A stretch of DNA of 64,000 nt from Candidatus Obscuribacterales bacterium (GTDB lineage: Bacteria > Cyanobacteriota > Vampirovibrionia > Obscuribacterales > Obscuribacteraceae), in NCBI GenBank assembly GCA_020634035.1, contig JACKCM010000003.1, forward strand, positions 310,001 through 374,000, in the 5' to 3' direction. Each line of letters starts with the position of its first letter. Position 1 is the stretch's first letter. The translations under genes and the position numbers were made by a program. Positions 7,738 through 17,052 of this stretch are shown one piece after another. Below the pieces are notes generated by a model. That model saw nothing but the letters and a program-made list of their open reading frames with translations. It ran no database searches and had not been told where the DNA came from.

Positions 7738-10140
7738 ATGAGCGTGACTTCAACCCAAAAGCGGAAAGCAATGGAAGCTACCTTTACAGATTCGAGTAAG
7801 TTCTACAAATCTGATGACGAACTCAAATCACTGGTCGGCAAGACTTACAATGGCCGATATAAAATCGAGACTCTCCTGGGAAAGGATGAACTTTCAGTCA
7901 CCTATGCCGCCGTCGACATCAAAGAGGGTGGACAGGTGCAGGTGCGAGCGCCGCGCTACTTTCAACCTGAGATCATAAAATCCTATATGAAAGAGGTGAA
8001 GGGGCTCGGAGCGCTTAACAAAATCACCGGAGAGCACACAGTAAAACTGATCTCCAGTTTTATTCCATTTTATGTCGAGGAGCTGCATCCATCCTCCAAG
8101 CCTCTATCGGTTATATTCGACATGGGTAAGAGGCTCTCCACCACGGTCGCCCTCGAAATCATTCTGGAAATCGGTCAATCAATATCCAAAGCCCACAAAC
8201 TATCTCTGATTCATGGACGAATCACACCAGAATCCATTTACCTGGTCAAAAAAGATAAACGTGTGTTGGCTATGCTGGGTGGCTTTGGACTCTGCCAGGC
8301 GCAGAATCTGCTTATCGAGCATGGAGTCATTCATAAAAACTCGCCTTATCAGAGTTCGCATCTTTTTCACAGTAAGAAGGCCGACTTCCAGGATGATATC
8401 TACTCTCTTGCAGTCTGCGGCTATCAGCTGCTGGCCGGAAGACTGCCGGTGATCGCTTCATTACAGAGTGTCAGCTCTTATCAATACGAATCCCTTGCCG
8501 ACTCCTGTCCGTCAATAGACGATAGCAAACTGCTGGACTCCGCTTTTAGAAAAGCTCTTAAGGTCGGTGCCGAAAAACCGTACGATTCACTGGATGAGTT
8601 TCTGGCAGATCTCAAGCTTTTGAAGAATGACATCGCCAGTTCAAAGAACGAAGTCAAACCTGTCAAGAAAGAACCGCTACAAGAGCCAGAGCCGAAACCC
8701 GAACTTATTGAAGAAGAAGAAGAATGCACCGTCGATCTAGAAGAACCCGAGCCTGAAACAATTCAGAGCATCGAACCGCCCAGGGAGGACAGTAGTCAGG
8801 TTCCAGCAAAAGGTACTATTGTACTGGACCGCTACGTTATTTTAGAAGAGCTAGGTGACGGTGAGTTGACCAGGGTCTTCCTGGCCAAAGACCTGTCCTT
8901 CGACCGCATGGTGGCGGTTAAAACCTTGAAGAATCCGCAACCGGATATGGTGCTCGCCTTCGCTGCCGAAGTAGAGAAGCTGAGCCTTTTAGAACACGAA
9001 AATCTTCCTGAATTTATAGACTATCAAGAAAGTGGCGGCTATCCGTATTACATCATGGAGTACGTTGACGCGCCGACCATGGGTATGCTGCTCGATCAGA
9101 TCCGCTCGATCGAGACCGAAGAGCAAATTGCCAGTGCCGCGATTCAGATCTGCGATGTTCTCGACTATCTGCATGCCAACGAAATCGTGCACGGCAATAT
9201 CTGCGCCGACAGCATCATGTTCCTTGAGCAAGAAGGAGAGGTGCGGATAAAACTATGCGGACTGGCAACCTGCACTCTCAAAGGTATTCACCATCAAGAA
9301 ACGCGCTATGAAAGCGGACTCTTCCCAGCTGCTGATATTGCCCGGGACCTTGCCGCTTCAAAAGCTATGGACATCTACGCCACCACCGCTCTTATCTATC
9401 AGATGACCACAGGCAAATTGCCTTTCGATTCAGTCATCAATGATTCGCTAACAGAAGCCCGACCGAAATTGGAATCCGTGGCTTTTCTTCGCCCGGATAT
9501 GTTCGGGGTGGAGAAACTAGATCTTCTTTTGAAGAAAATTCTGGATAACACCCAGTCCACACTGTCTCGCTCAATAAACTCGATTCGCGATCTGAAAGAC
9601 GGTGTTCAAAAATGGATCGACAGCGCTTATGACGAGCTAGATCTGAGCGTTCCCGATGAAGACGAAGGGGTCGGCATAGACCGAGATGAATGGCTGAGCA
9701 GCAAAGAAGCGAAGTCTCTGGAAGAGCTTCAAGAAGAGATGCGCCAGAACATGCATCTCAAATCCAATCAGGTGAAGGTCGAAAACACACTGGCCATGCA
9801 GTTCACCAAGACAGCCGCCCTGACCGGCCGACGCAAGTCTCCACTGCGCACAGTGGTAGAGATCCTGGTAATGATTATCGGCGGAGGCCTGGCAATATAT
9901 ATGACAACCGACTACTGCCTTGAGCATGCCGACGAGCTACGCAACAGTTATTTCAAGACAGCAAGAGAATTCAGCACCACTGTGTACGGTGGACGGGATA
10001 AAGAAAAAGGAGTAGATTTATCCGATGAAGAAATTGCTTTCGACTACAAGCAGGATCTCGCCTACAAAAGATGGACCGAATCGAAAGTAGTCGGAGAAGC
10101 TAGAAGGATAATGCCGGACGGCAAACTCATAACCCGGTGA
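7738..10140 (+). CDS. Membrane protein with two tandem protein pseudokinase domains
   Basis: About 800 residues with two Ser/Thr-kinase folds (about 37-300 and 364-625), an acidic linker, a C-terminal helix (about 707-723) and a short extracytoplasmic tail. Both kinase domains lack key residues. In domain 1 the VAIK lysine is Arg70 (VQVR), the HRD site reads HGR (159-161) and DFG reads GFG. In domain 2 the lysine is kept (VAVK, Lys395), but HRD reads HGN (485-487) and DFG reads CGL. Phosphotransfer by either is therefore unlikely; a scaffold or nucleotide-sensing role is inferred. The start is uncertain: ATG at 7738 or 7771. A GTG at 7561 would add unprotein-like sequence. A large membrane protein follows after 19 bases. 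Confidence 0.8.
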   Translation: MSVTSTQKRKAMEATFTDSSKFYKSDDELKSLVGKTYNGRYKIETLLGKDELSVTYAAVDIKEGGQVQVRAPRYFQPEIIKSYMKEVKGLGALNKITGEHTVKLISSFIPFYVEELHPSSKPLSVIFDMGKRLSTTVALEIILEIGQSISKAHKLSLIHGRITPESIYLVKKDKRVLAMLGGFGLCQAQNLLIEHGVIHKNSPYQSSHLFHSKKADFQDDIYSLAVCGYQLLAGRLPVIASLQSVSSYQYESLADSCPSIDDSKLLDSAFRKALKVGAEKPYDSLDEFLADLKLLKNDIASSKNEVKPVKKEPLQEPEPKPELIEEEEECTVDLEEPEPETIQSIEPPREDSSQVPAKGTIVLDRYVILEELGDGELTRVFLAKDLSFDRMVAVKTLKNPQPDMVLAFAAEVEKLSLLEHENLPEFIDYQESGGYPYYIMEYVDAPTMGMLLDQIRSIETEEQIASAAIQICDVLDYLHANEIVHGNICADSIMFLEQEGEVRIKLCGLATCTLKGIHHQETRYESGLFPAADIARDLAASKAMDIYATTALIYQMTTGKLPFDSVINDSLTEARPKLESVAFLRPDMFGVEKLDLLLKKILDNTQSTLSRSINSIRDLKDGVQKWIDSAYDELDLSVPDEDEGVGIDRDEWLSSKEAKSLEELQEEMRQNMHLKSNQVKVENTLAMQFTKTAALTGRRKSPLRTVVEILVMIIGGGLAIYMTTDYCLEHADELRNSYFKTAREFSTTVYGGRDKEKGVDLSDEEIAFDYKQDLAYKRWTESKVVGEARRIMPDGKLITR

Positions 10141-10159
10141 AGACCTCTATCGAGGGAAT

Positions 10160-12091
10160 ATGTGGCTATCTCGAAAAGTTGATTCTCAAGTACAAATCCA
10201 GGTTCAAATAAGAAACAATTCCGGCCGCACCCTTTTTAAAAGCCTGTTCCTTTTTGTTGTGGTGGCAGCTGCGCTTTTGCTACTGGGAGTCTCTTTTCTT
10301 CGCCGCGGTGGCAAGGGCACAGTCGAAGCAACCAATCACTCTCCGGTCGAAAGCGCTGCCCTGGCAGCTGTAGAGGGGCTCGGCCGCATTGTTATAAACA
10401 CGGAAGAATTCGGATATATCGCCCTTGCGAGCCAACCAGCCAACGGCACCATGGCTGCTGCCGGGGACGGGTATTCGCTGCCTATCCGCGGTATCAATGA
10501 AATCGCCGCCACCATAAGACTGGACATGATAATCGCCGACAAACTCGGGGAACCTCTGATCAAAGAGTTCGCCGCTCAAGACTACAAAGCTTTTCTGCGA
10601 GTCAAAAGCAAACTGGTTGAAGAGCTCAGTAAATCGCTAGAAGAGAAAAGCGAGTGCCGGGATCGAAACAATGAAGTGGTGAAACCACATGCGATTGCAA
10701 CTTCTGTCTATCAAAAACTCGAGTTTGCAGGGGTCAAAGAAGACAAAATCAAAATTCCTGTATTAAAGCTCTCTCTAGGCTGCCTCAAAGAACCTGGTCT
10801 GACCGATACTCCGCTTCCCTCTACCGAAAAAGGATTTTACAAATCCTACAAAGATGAGGTCTACGACGGAAACAGCTTTGTCCTTGCCGGTCTTGGTGAA
10901 AAGCCCATCGTAATCGAAAAAAACAACTGGGTTGAAAAACCGGAGAAACTGGCTTATTTCATCCCTAGCATCATCAAAGTCGAAGTGCTGGAGCCCGGTT
11001 CTAAGAAGGTAGCAGAGACTGCCTGTGCCCAACCGGCAGGTGGAAGCAAGTTCCGAGCGGTCCCAGGAGCCCTCACCATCAGCTTTCCTGACGGACAACC
11101 ACCCGAGATCAAAAGGCCCCACGACATCTATCTGAATAAACAGCTCAATAATCCCGAATTAGAGCCGATGAAACTGGTAACCGCCCGAGGTGGCGATTTT
11201 CCAACCGACCCTGGATCATTTCTGGACAGTTATAAGTGGCCCCTGAACAATGTGGGCGACTGGGAACCCACCGCCAATGTCTGGCGCCTTGCCCTCTATG
11301 ACTGGATTAGAAGAGCAGGTGCAATCGCCAATGTTGAATCGGTAGTGAACATGCAAGAGGTCACCCTGGACAGGGCCAGACCCGAGAACATTCTCTGGAA
11401 AGCACCGCTGATTCACAATGGTCCCTATGTAACCCTGCAGCCGATCTCCTCGGGTATCGTTCATATTTTCGAGTTCGGCAAAGACGGAATAGTCGACTAT
11501 CGAAGCAAGATAATCATGCCTTATCCCATTTATCCGGCCAGCGAGAGCCAGCTCACTGGTCGCGGGATAGCAGCCCTCACTTTCAGTGAAGTCGGCGAGA
11601 AAACAATCCATTTGCCCACCACCCCCAAACCGAAGAAGGTCGTGCTGAAAGCCGCTTATGACATATACATCCGGGACAATGTTCGCAATCTCGGCAGTTT
11701 ATCCGGCGGCAAGCATGGTGGTGAGCCTCTGGCCATGCCGGTTTTATCAGCGCTATACAAATCGCCTCTGCGTCCCCAGGGAGCAGAGCTTCCCTTTTTC
11801 GTAGTGGAAACCGTCGCTCTTGAAGAGGAAGAAGGCGGCACCGCCAGAATCTACAACAAGGGCAAACAGATTGGTTACCAGCCCACGATAGCGCCCCAAT
11901 CTGATTTCGGAGAGAGCACCAATCCGAAGCCTCCATATGTCAAAGCGGTCCCCTTCGGAAGAGGTCCCAGGCCCTTCTATAAAGTGAGCGGATCGGCTGT
12001 GGACATTCGATTCCGCAGACAGCTGGATGTCTCGGAACTGAATGATGAACTCAGTACCGGCTACTTCGGCATCACCCAGGAAGATAAATAA
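10160..12091 (+). CDS. Large single-pass membrane protein of unknown function
   Basis: A 643-residue protein with a short cytoplasmic start, one membrane helix (about 26-47) and a long extracytoplasmic region of roughly 590 residues. I do not recognise the family. The region seems to contain several beta-rich segments, many prolines and a few cysteines. The ATG follows GAGGG closely and lies 19 bases after the tandem pseudokinase stop, so the two are probably co-transcribed and may act together: one inside with kinase-like domains, one mostly outside. The convergent gene on the other strand ends only 10 bases away. Confidence 0.7.
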   Translation: MWLSRKVDSQVQIQVQIRNNSGRTLFKSLFLFVVVAAALLLLGVSFLRRGGKGTVEATNHSPVESAALAAVEGLGRIVINTEEFGYIALASQPANGTMAAAGDGYSLPIRGINEIAATIRLDMIIADKLGEPLIKEFAAQDYKAFLRVKSKLVEELSKSLEEKSECRDRNNEVVKPHAIATSVYQKLEFAGVKEDKIKIPVLKLSLGCLKEPGLTDTPLPSTEKGFYKSYKDEVYDGNSFVLAGLGEKPIVIEKNNWVEKPEKLAYFIPSIIKVEVLEPGSKKVAETACAQPAGGSKFRAVPGALTISFPDGQPPEIKRPHDIYLNKQLNNPELEPMKLVTARGGDFPTDPGSFLDSYKWPLNNVGDWEPTANVWRLALYDWIRRAGAIANVESVVNMQEVTLDRARPENILWKAPLIHNGPYVTLQPISSGIVHIFEFGKDGIVDYRSKIIMPYPIYPASESQLTGRGIAALTFSEVGEKTIHLPTTPKPKKVVLKAAYDIYIRDNVRNLGSLSGGKHGGEPLAMPVLSALYKSPLRPQGAELPFFVVETVALEEEEGGTARIYNKGKQIGYQPTIAPQSDFGESTNPKPPYVKAVPFGRGPRPFYKVSGSAVDIRFRRQLDVSELNDELSTGYFGITQEDK

Positions 12092-12100
12092 GCTTCAGCT

Positions 12101-13327
12101 TCAGACCCAGGACCACTGCATTCGCGATGGAACGAATATGCCAAGGTCGATAAAAGCCTGGTCCAGGGTGATTTTTGCCTGATAACAGTGCCGCAACACT
12201 TCGATTACTCCGGCTCTGGAAAGAAAGCCCTGACGCAAGGCAGTCTGTAGCCGGAGGGCAGAATAGAGATATTTTTCATCGATCAAATGGGATTTGATCA
12301 AACAACTTCCTACTTTGATGGCACTATCAGAACTAGCTGCCAGAGTCTTTTCCAGAGCCTCTCGCGAACAGAGACCGGCATCGACTATCAAATCGCCGAG
12401 CTTGAAGTTTTCCAGCTCTTCTCTATCTGATAGAACCGAGTGAATCGCGTCGTTGACTCTTAAATCGGTGTCGCCTTTTGCCACCAGATTGAGCGCGCGA
12501 GCAGCCTCATACGGCCTCGCGATACCTCCTGCCACCGCTTCCAGCAGATGAACCGCCGCAGAGTTTATCTCTTGATTGACGAGACCCCTCTCCAACAAAG
12601 TATCCCCAAAATCCTTCTGTTTGAAGAGCTCAATCTCCAGACATTCGGCATAGTCTTCGCGGCTTATTAAGGCAGACATCAAAAACAGCTCGCCAATTTT
12701 GACCTGCCGGGCATCCGGTCTGACGAACTTCCCCATCTCAAAAAGTGCCTGCTCTATGGTGATTCTTTTTTGATAAGCCTGTTGCAAAGCCTTTATGGCA
12801 ATCTCTCGGGAAAGCCCCGCTTCCCTGACAAGAGTGAGCACATTCAAAGCGCTCAAAAGCCCCGTGACCGAAACCATTCCTTCAATAACCATGACCTGAC
12901 CGATCATAATAGATGATTCGTGACACTTGACCAGAAGCGGCCCCAGATGCTCCCGCTTCAAGACCTGGGCGTCCAACAAAAGGTTGGTGAGATCGTTGGT
13001 GGCGGTGACCACAGTGCGAGTTGTCTTATGAAGGTCTTTTGCTTCGTTTATGGCTTCGCCCAGACCGATACCTTTTTTGACAGCGACTCGCAAAGCCCGT
13101 ATAGCAAGATCGGGAGAGATCTGTTTTGACTGCACTCGACCGAGTGCATCACCGACCAGATTGAGCTTCTCTTTGGGAATGCTGCCGGAGTTCATGATCG
13201 CCTGAATAACCGGGATATTGAGATCCCTGGCCACCTTTTTGAAGTCAGCAAATTCACTGCGATCTATCAGTCCGGCACCGACCAGGAGCTGGACGAATAT
13301 CTGGGCATGTTCTGTCTGATTGATCAA
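12101..13327 (-). CDS. GspE-N/MshEN-like repeat protein
   Basis: A 408-residue soluble protein built from repeated helical units of the type (K/R)xGExLxxxGLIxxExLxxAL, for example KIGELFLMSALISREDYAECL and KLGDLIVDAGLCSREALEKTL. These resemble the N-terminal domain of GspE/PilB-type ATPases (MshEN), but there is no Walker ATPase here. MshEN domains can bind c-di-GMP, though the full signature is not obvious by eye. Units appear at about residues 10-60, 110-160, 200-250 and 310-390. The start is a TTG at 13327, with AGGAAG about ten bases upstream. A shorter protein with the same kind of unit lies at 26225. Function unknown; a regulatory adaptor is plausible. Confidence 0.6.
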   Translation of the reverse strand: MINQTEHAQIFVQLLVGAGLIDRSEFADFKKVARDLNIPVIQAIMNSGSIPKEKLNLVGDALGRVQSKQISPDLAIRALRVAVKKGIGLGEAINEAKDLHKTTRTVVTATNDLTNLLLDAQVLKREHLGPLLVKCHESSIMIGQVMVIEGMVSVTGLLSALNVLTLVREAGLSREIAIKALQQAYQKRITIEQALFEMGKFVRPDARQVKIGELFLMSALISREDYAECLEIELFKQKDFGDTLLERGLVNQEINSAAVHLLEAVAGGIARPYEAARALNLVAKGDTDLRVNDAIHSVLSDREELENFKLGDLIVDAGLCSREALEKTLAASSDSAIKVGSCLIKSHLIDEKYLYSALRLQTALRQGFLSRAGVIEVLRHCYQAKITLDQAFIDLGIFVPSRMQWSWV

Positions 13328-13355
13328 GCCTGGCTGCTTCCTTTCTCAGGGTATA

Positions 13356-14903
13356 TTATTCCACTTCCAACTCGAAAGGCACCACAGGAAGATCCCCCTG
13401 CCCCAGGAGATTGCCCCGGGGATTATCAGCCCAGGCATAGTAGACCTTCAAAGGTTTCTTGATCTTGTCGCACCAGACCTCTACCGAATCGCCCTTCAGT
13501 TCGGCGTTTGCCCAGAACAATTTGTTATCGCGACCGGCAATTGCAAAACCTTCCGGTCGATCGCCGGCAGCTTTTAGAGACTTCATAGTGTTTCTAAAAT
13601 GCAGGATCACTTTATTATCCTGACGCTCATGGGTAAAAAGACTCGGCGACTTATAAGGATAAGGCTTGTTGTATTGAGTAGCCAGAGCGATATCAGCCAG
13701 GCGTCTGCCGATCATGGCTCGATCGCAAGCGTGCCAATCCGGATCTTTCACGTGGCAGCAATCGAGAGTCACCGCCATATAAGTGTAAGGCACCACCACC
13801 GCCCTGGATTGAGCAAAGCGCAGCTCCGCCACCGGGCTGGCTGTGACCGGTACCGCCTGTTTGGCACCATAGGGGGCAAGCTGAACAAAGAAAAATGGCA
13901 TCTCAGGTTCATCGAATCGGGCACGCCAGTCACGAATCAAAGTGGTAAGGAAGAAGCTGTAATCATCAGATTCATAGACATTCGCCTCCCCTTGATACCA
14001 GAGCACCCCTTTAAAAGAATACGGCACCAGCGGATTGATCATCGTGTTATATAAAGTTGTCGGAGAGAGAAAAAGCTGTCTTGCCGGATCCTCTTCGATT
14101 TTCTTTTTCATACTCTCCCGGGCGTTGAGCACCAGGTTTCGAGTGGGGAAATTCTTTGCCTTGAGCCCCTTTTCGATAGTGTCGATTTTTTTAATCAGAC
14201 CACGGCCGTCAGGATAAGAATTGAGACCGTCACGGCTGAGCCAGGGCTGAATCGGACTGCCACCCACAGCGGCAACCACAACACCCACAGGCATATCAAT
14301 CTCGCGCTGCACTTTGAGCGCAAAGGCGGTAGCTACGGCAGAGCAACCAGGGGCGGTATCATTGTCAAATATCTTCCAGTTGGCATTGACCTCATACTCT
14401 TTCCTGGCCGATACCCTGGGTGGCAATTTCAAGAAGCGCATGCGGCTATCGAATTTGGTGGCGGCTATCTCTTCTTCGAGATGAGAATTCTTGTTGCTCA
14501 AAACCATATTAGACTGACCGGAACACAGCCACACTTCACCGATAAGAACATCCCGGATGACTGTCTTCTGATCGCCGCTCACCACGGTCAATTCATGGGG
14601 ACCGCCGGCGGGCATCGGCTTGAGTGTGGCGATCCAGTGGCCTTTCTCATTGGCGAAAGCCACCGCTTTGTTCTCGCCTATCCCGACCCCGACAATCTCT
14701 TTAGGGTCAGCCTGGCCAAACACTCTGATAGGGGCGTTGCGCTGAAGGACCATATGATCTGAAAACAGCCCGGATAAAACAGCCCGGGCCTGACATTCTT
14801 CGGGGAAGCATGTAAATAGAGTCAGAAATAAAAGAGCAAGCCAGACACAATAAAACAGAAGCTTTTTCTGTATTACTGGCTTTGTGACCGGTTTGGTTGC
14901 CAT
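13356..14903 (-). CDS. Sialate O-acetylesterase family protein, exported
   Basis: A 515-residue SGNH-type esterase of the sialate O-acetylesterase (SASA) family. An N-terminal hydrophobic segment (about 13-32) is a signal peptide or anchor. The N-terminal beta domain carries LFSDHMVLQRNAPI, typical of the family. The catalytic serine is Ser131 in CSGQSNM, followed by AVGGSPIQPWLS and LWYQGEANV, and the Asp/His region is DPDWHACDRAMIGRRLADIAL. Such enzymes remove O-acetyl groups from sialic acids or plant and bacterial glycans, here most likely in the periplasm or outside. AGGAAGG precedes the ATG. It stands alone, with divergent or unrelated neighbours. Confidence 0.88.
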   Translation of the reverse strand: MATKPVTKPVIQKKLLFYCVWLALLFLTLFTCFPEECQARAVLSGLFSDHMVLQRNAPIRVFGQADPKEIVGVGIGENKAVAFANEKGHWIATLKPMPAGGPHELTVVSGDQKTVIRDVLIGEVWLCSGQSNMVLSNKNSHLEEEIAATKFDSRMRFLKLPPRVSARKEYEVNANWKIFDNDTAPGCSAVATAFALKVQREIDMPVGVVVAAVGGSPIQPWLSRDGLNSYPDGRGLIKKIDTIEKGLKAKNFPTRNLVLNARESMKKKIEEDPARQLFLSPTTLYNTMINPLVPYSFKGVLWYQGEANVYESDDYSFFLTTLIRDWRARFDEPEMPFFFVQLAPYGAKQAVPVTASPVAELRFAQSRAVVVPYTYMAVTLDCCHVKDPDWHACDRAMIGRRLADIALATQYNKPYPYKSPSLFTHERQDNKVILHFRNTMKSLKAAGDRPEGFAIAGRDNKLFWANAELKGDSVEVWCDKIKKPLKVYYAWADNPRGNLLGQGDLPVVPFELEVE

Positions 14904-15214
14904 AAACGCCTTCCTACTTATATTCTGATTTCGAATTCCGAATTCAGATTACATCACAATTTCAACGACTCTGCCGCATAGAGCCTCAAGAATCAAAGAA
15001 TCTATTGTTCCAAGATTCTATTAGATAAGGGGCAAACTTGAAGATTTCTTCTCCTTTCTCTTAAAACCTCGATCTCATCCATGCTTGACATCTGCAAAGC
15101 TTGTGATATTCTTAGGTATAACTTGGAATCTGATTTACTTACTAAAAACCAAGCACCTTCTCCTCTATTTCCGGGTATATAGAAGTGAGACCCCAGCCCC
15201 AGAACGGTGAAAGC
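14904..15214. other. Intergenic region between divergent genes
   Basis: About 310 bases hold the start regions of the esterase gene (minus) and the secreted Asn/Tyr-rich protein gene (plus). The only strong signal is the plus-strand promoter at 15085. A GTG-started extension of the secreted protein from 15185 is unlikely. Nothing else is recognised. Confidence 0.4.
15085..15112 (+). promoter_or_regulatory. Sigma-70-type promoter
   Basis: A perfect -35 TTGACA (15085-15090) is followed after 16 bases by TATTCT (15107-15112). Transcription would start near 15119, about 95 bases before the secreted protein gene. Confidence 0.55.
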
Positions 15215-15748
15215 ATGAGCGTTTCTAGAAATTCTTTATTGACAACTCTTTTGGTCCTGACCGGTCTTTGCTCAGTGAGCCCGGTATCGGCCCAGGGCTA
15301 TCACTACGGCTACGGCTCCAGCCGAGTGGTCAACCAGAACAACATCGGCCTGAGCAACCATGACTCCTCATATATCAGCCCCGGCTGTATCTCCGACTCC
15401 GCCAAAGGGGTAGTACGCAACGGCTACCGTCCCAATCCGTTGCTGCCCCAGGTCAACCTCGGCAGAACGGTCAAAACCGCCGGCGACAACCTTTATCAAG
15501 GGGGCGCTCCCTATCTGGAAACCAACAGCCTCTATCAGCCAAGACCGGTCGTAAGACGCAACTCTAACAATAACCGGATGAACAACCAGCCAAGGCAAAA
15601 CGTCTACTATCCAGGCCAGAATGCCAATTCCGGCAGCGGCTACAACTACTCCTCCGGAGGCGCCATGACCTACGGAGAAAGCGACAATTATAAAAACGGC
15701 AACGCCGGAAATAGCAATAGCAACAGCTCCTACAGCTACAGCCGCTAG
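15215..15748 (+). CDS. Secreted Asn/Ser/Tyr-rich low-complexity protein
   Basis: A 177-residue exported protein. A clear signal peptide (about 1-26, cleavage after PVSA) is followed by a low-complexity region rich in Asn, Ser, Tyr, Gly and Arg, for example YHYGYGS near the start and an Asn/Ser-rich tail ending SYSYSR. No domain is recognised. The ATG at 15215 has GGTGA five bases upstream; a GTG at 15185 would precede the signal peptide with unlikely sequence. A good promoter lies upstream. Such compositions occur in surface, matrix or spore-coat-like proteins, but nothing here fixes a role. Two cysteines are visible, one in the signal peptide and one in the mature part. Confidence 0.75.
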   Translation: MSVSRNSLLTTLLVLTGLCSVSPVSAQGYHYGYGSSRVVNQNNIGLSNHDSSYISPGCISDSAKGVVRNGYRPNPLLPQVNLGRTVKTAGDNLYQGGAPYLETNSLYQPRPVVRRNSNNNRMNNQPRQNVYYPGQNANSGSGYNYSSGGAMTYGESDNYKNGNAGNSNSNSSYSYSR

Positions 15749-15835
15749 ATCCGCTTGCAAAAAAGTCAAAACGATTAGAGACGATTCATGCTATTGTCTT
15801 AGCTCCGCACTGAATTTACTGGATGGAGCAAGCAT

Positions 15836-17035
15836 ATGGCAAAAATAATCGTGCTTGGCGGAGCCGGAGCTATGGGCAGAATCACTGTTCAAGACCTGGC
15901 CAGAACCGCCCGGGATACCGAGATCATAATCGCCGACCTGGATCTGGCCAGAGCCGATGAGCTCAAAAACAGCATCAAAGAAGGCCATGTCACCACCTTG
16001 AAGGTCGACATCAAAGACGAAGAGAGCCTGGTAACAGCGCTTAAAGGTAAGGACGTGGTTGTCAACGCCACCCCCTATTACTTCAACCGGGCAGTTATGA
16101 AAGCCGCCTTGAAAGCCGATGCCGACTATCTCGATCTTGGCGGTCTCTATCACGAAACCATCAAACAGCTCGATTATCACAAAGACTTTGCCGAAAAAGG
16201 CAGGCTCGCCATCCTGGGTATGGGCTCCACCCCTGGTACCACTAACGTTATGGCTGCCGCCGCCGCTCGAGATCTGGAGACTATAGAAGATGTGATCATC
16301 TACTGCGCCGGCGAAGAGCTTAAGAAGCCGGACGATTCGCATCCATTCTTCCCTCCTTATATGCTCGACACCATTCTTGACGAATACACGATGGATGCGA
16401 TCATTTTCAAAGATGGAAAGATTGACACCATCGCGCCTATTTCGGTAGACGAGACCGTCGACTTCGGAGAGCTGGTCGGTACGCAGTCGGTGATTCATAC
16501 CATTCACTCTGAACTTGCCACCATCCCTGACACTTTCAAATCAAAAGGCATAAAGAACGCCGCTTTCAAACTGGCGCTCGGTCAGGAGTTCCATGACAAG
16601 GTCAAGTTTCTGGTGGAACTCGGCTTCGGTTCAAAAGAGCCCATTAAAACAAGCGAAGGTACCTTCCATCCTCGCAAAATTCTTACTGCCATGATCGAGC
16701 AGTTTCCCAAGCCGGAAGGCGCCAGCGAAGATTGTGAGATCCTGAGAGTAGTGGTCACCGGCAAATCGAAAGGCGAGAACAAGACCATCACTATGGAAGC
16801 GCTGGCCAAAACCGATACTCGTCCGGGCGGATTCGGCGGCGCCGACATGAACACCGGCGTACCACCATCGATAGTGGCGCAAATGATAGTCGACAAAATG
16901 ACCGCCGACTATAAAGGCGTGCTTCCCCCTGAAGTCTGTGTCAATCCTGACCACTTCTTCAAAGAGCTGGCCAAACGAAACATCATTGTCAGCCGCGACA
17001 AGAAACCGGTCTGCGACAAAGTTTCGGTTAGCTAA
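15836..17035 (+). CDS. Saccharopine dehydrogenase family NAD(P)-binding protein
   Basis: A 399-residue oxidoreductase. An N-terminal Rossmann fold begins with IIVLGGAGAMGRI and ends its second strand in an acidic residue (IIIADLD), then VVVNATPYYF and the family-typical YLDLGGLY. The C-terminal part matches the saccharopine dehydrogenase/homospermidine synthase fold, including GMGSTPGTTNVMA and a late RPGGFGGADMNTGVPPSIVA segment. Family members reduce or oxidise lysine-derived imines (saccharopine) or related amino acids; the substrate here cannot be fixed. GGAG lies seven bases before the ATG. The gene stands alone and converges on fabD with a 17-base gap. Confidence 0.85.
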   Translation: MAKIIVLGGAGAMGRITVQDLARTARDTEIIIADLDLARADELKNSIKEGHVTTLKVDIKDEESLVTALKGKDVVVNATPYYFNRAVMKAALKADADYLDLGGLYHETIKQLDYHKDFAEKGRLAILGMGSTPGTTNVMAAAAARDLETIEDVIIYCAGEELKKPDDSHPFFPPYMLDTILDEYTMDAIIFKDGKIDTIAPISVDETVDFGELVGTQSVIHTIHSELATIPDTFKSKGIKNAAFKLALGQEFHDKVKFLVELGFGSKEPIKTSEGTFHPRKILTAMIEQFPKPEGASEDCEILRVVVTGKSKGENKTITMEALAKTDTRPGGFGGADMNTGVPPSIVAQMIVDKMTADYKGVLPPEVCVNPDHFFKELAKRNIIVSRDKKPVCDKVSVS

Positions 17036-17052
17036 TCAAATCAAAAGACAGA

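Noticed and set aside
15791..16507. 238-codon minus-strand frame
   Set aside because: Antisense shadow of the saccharopine-dehydrogenase-family gene, whose motifs are clear.
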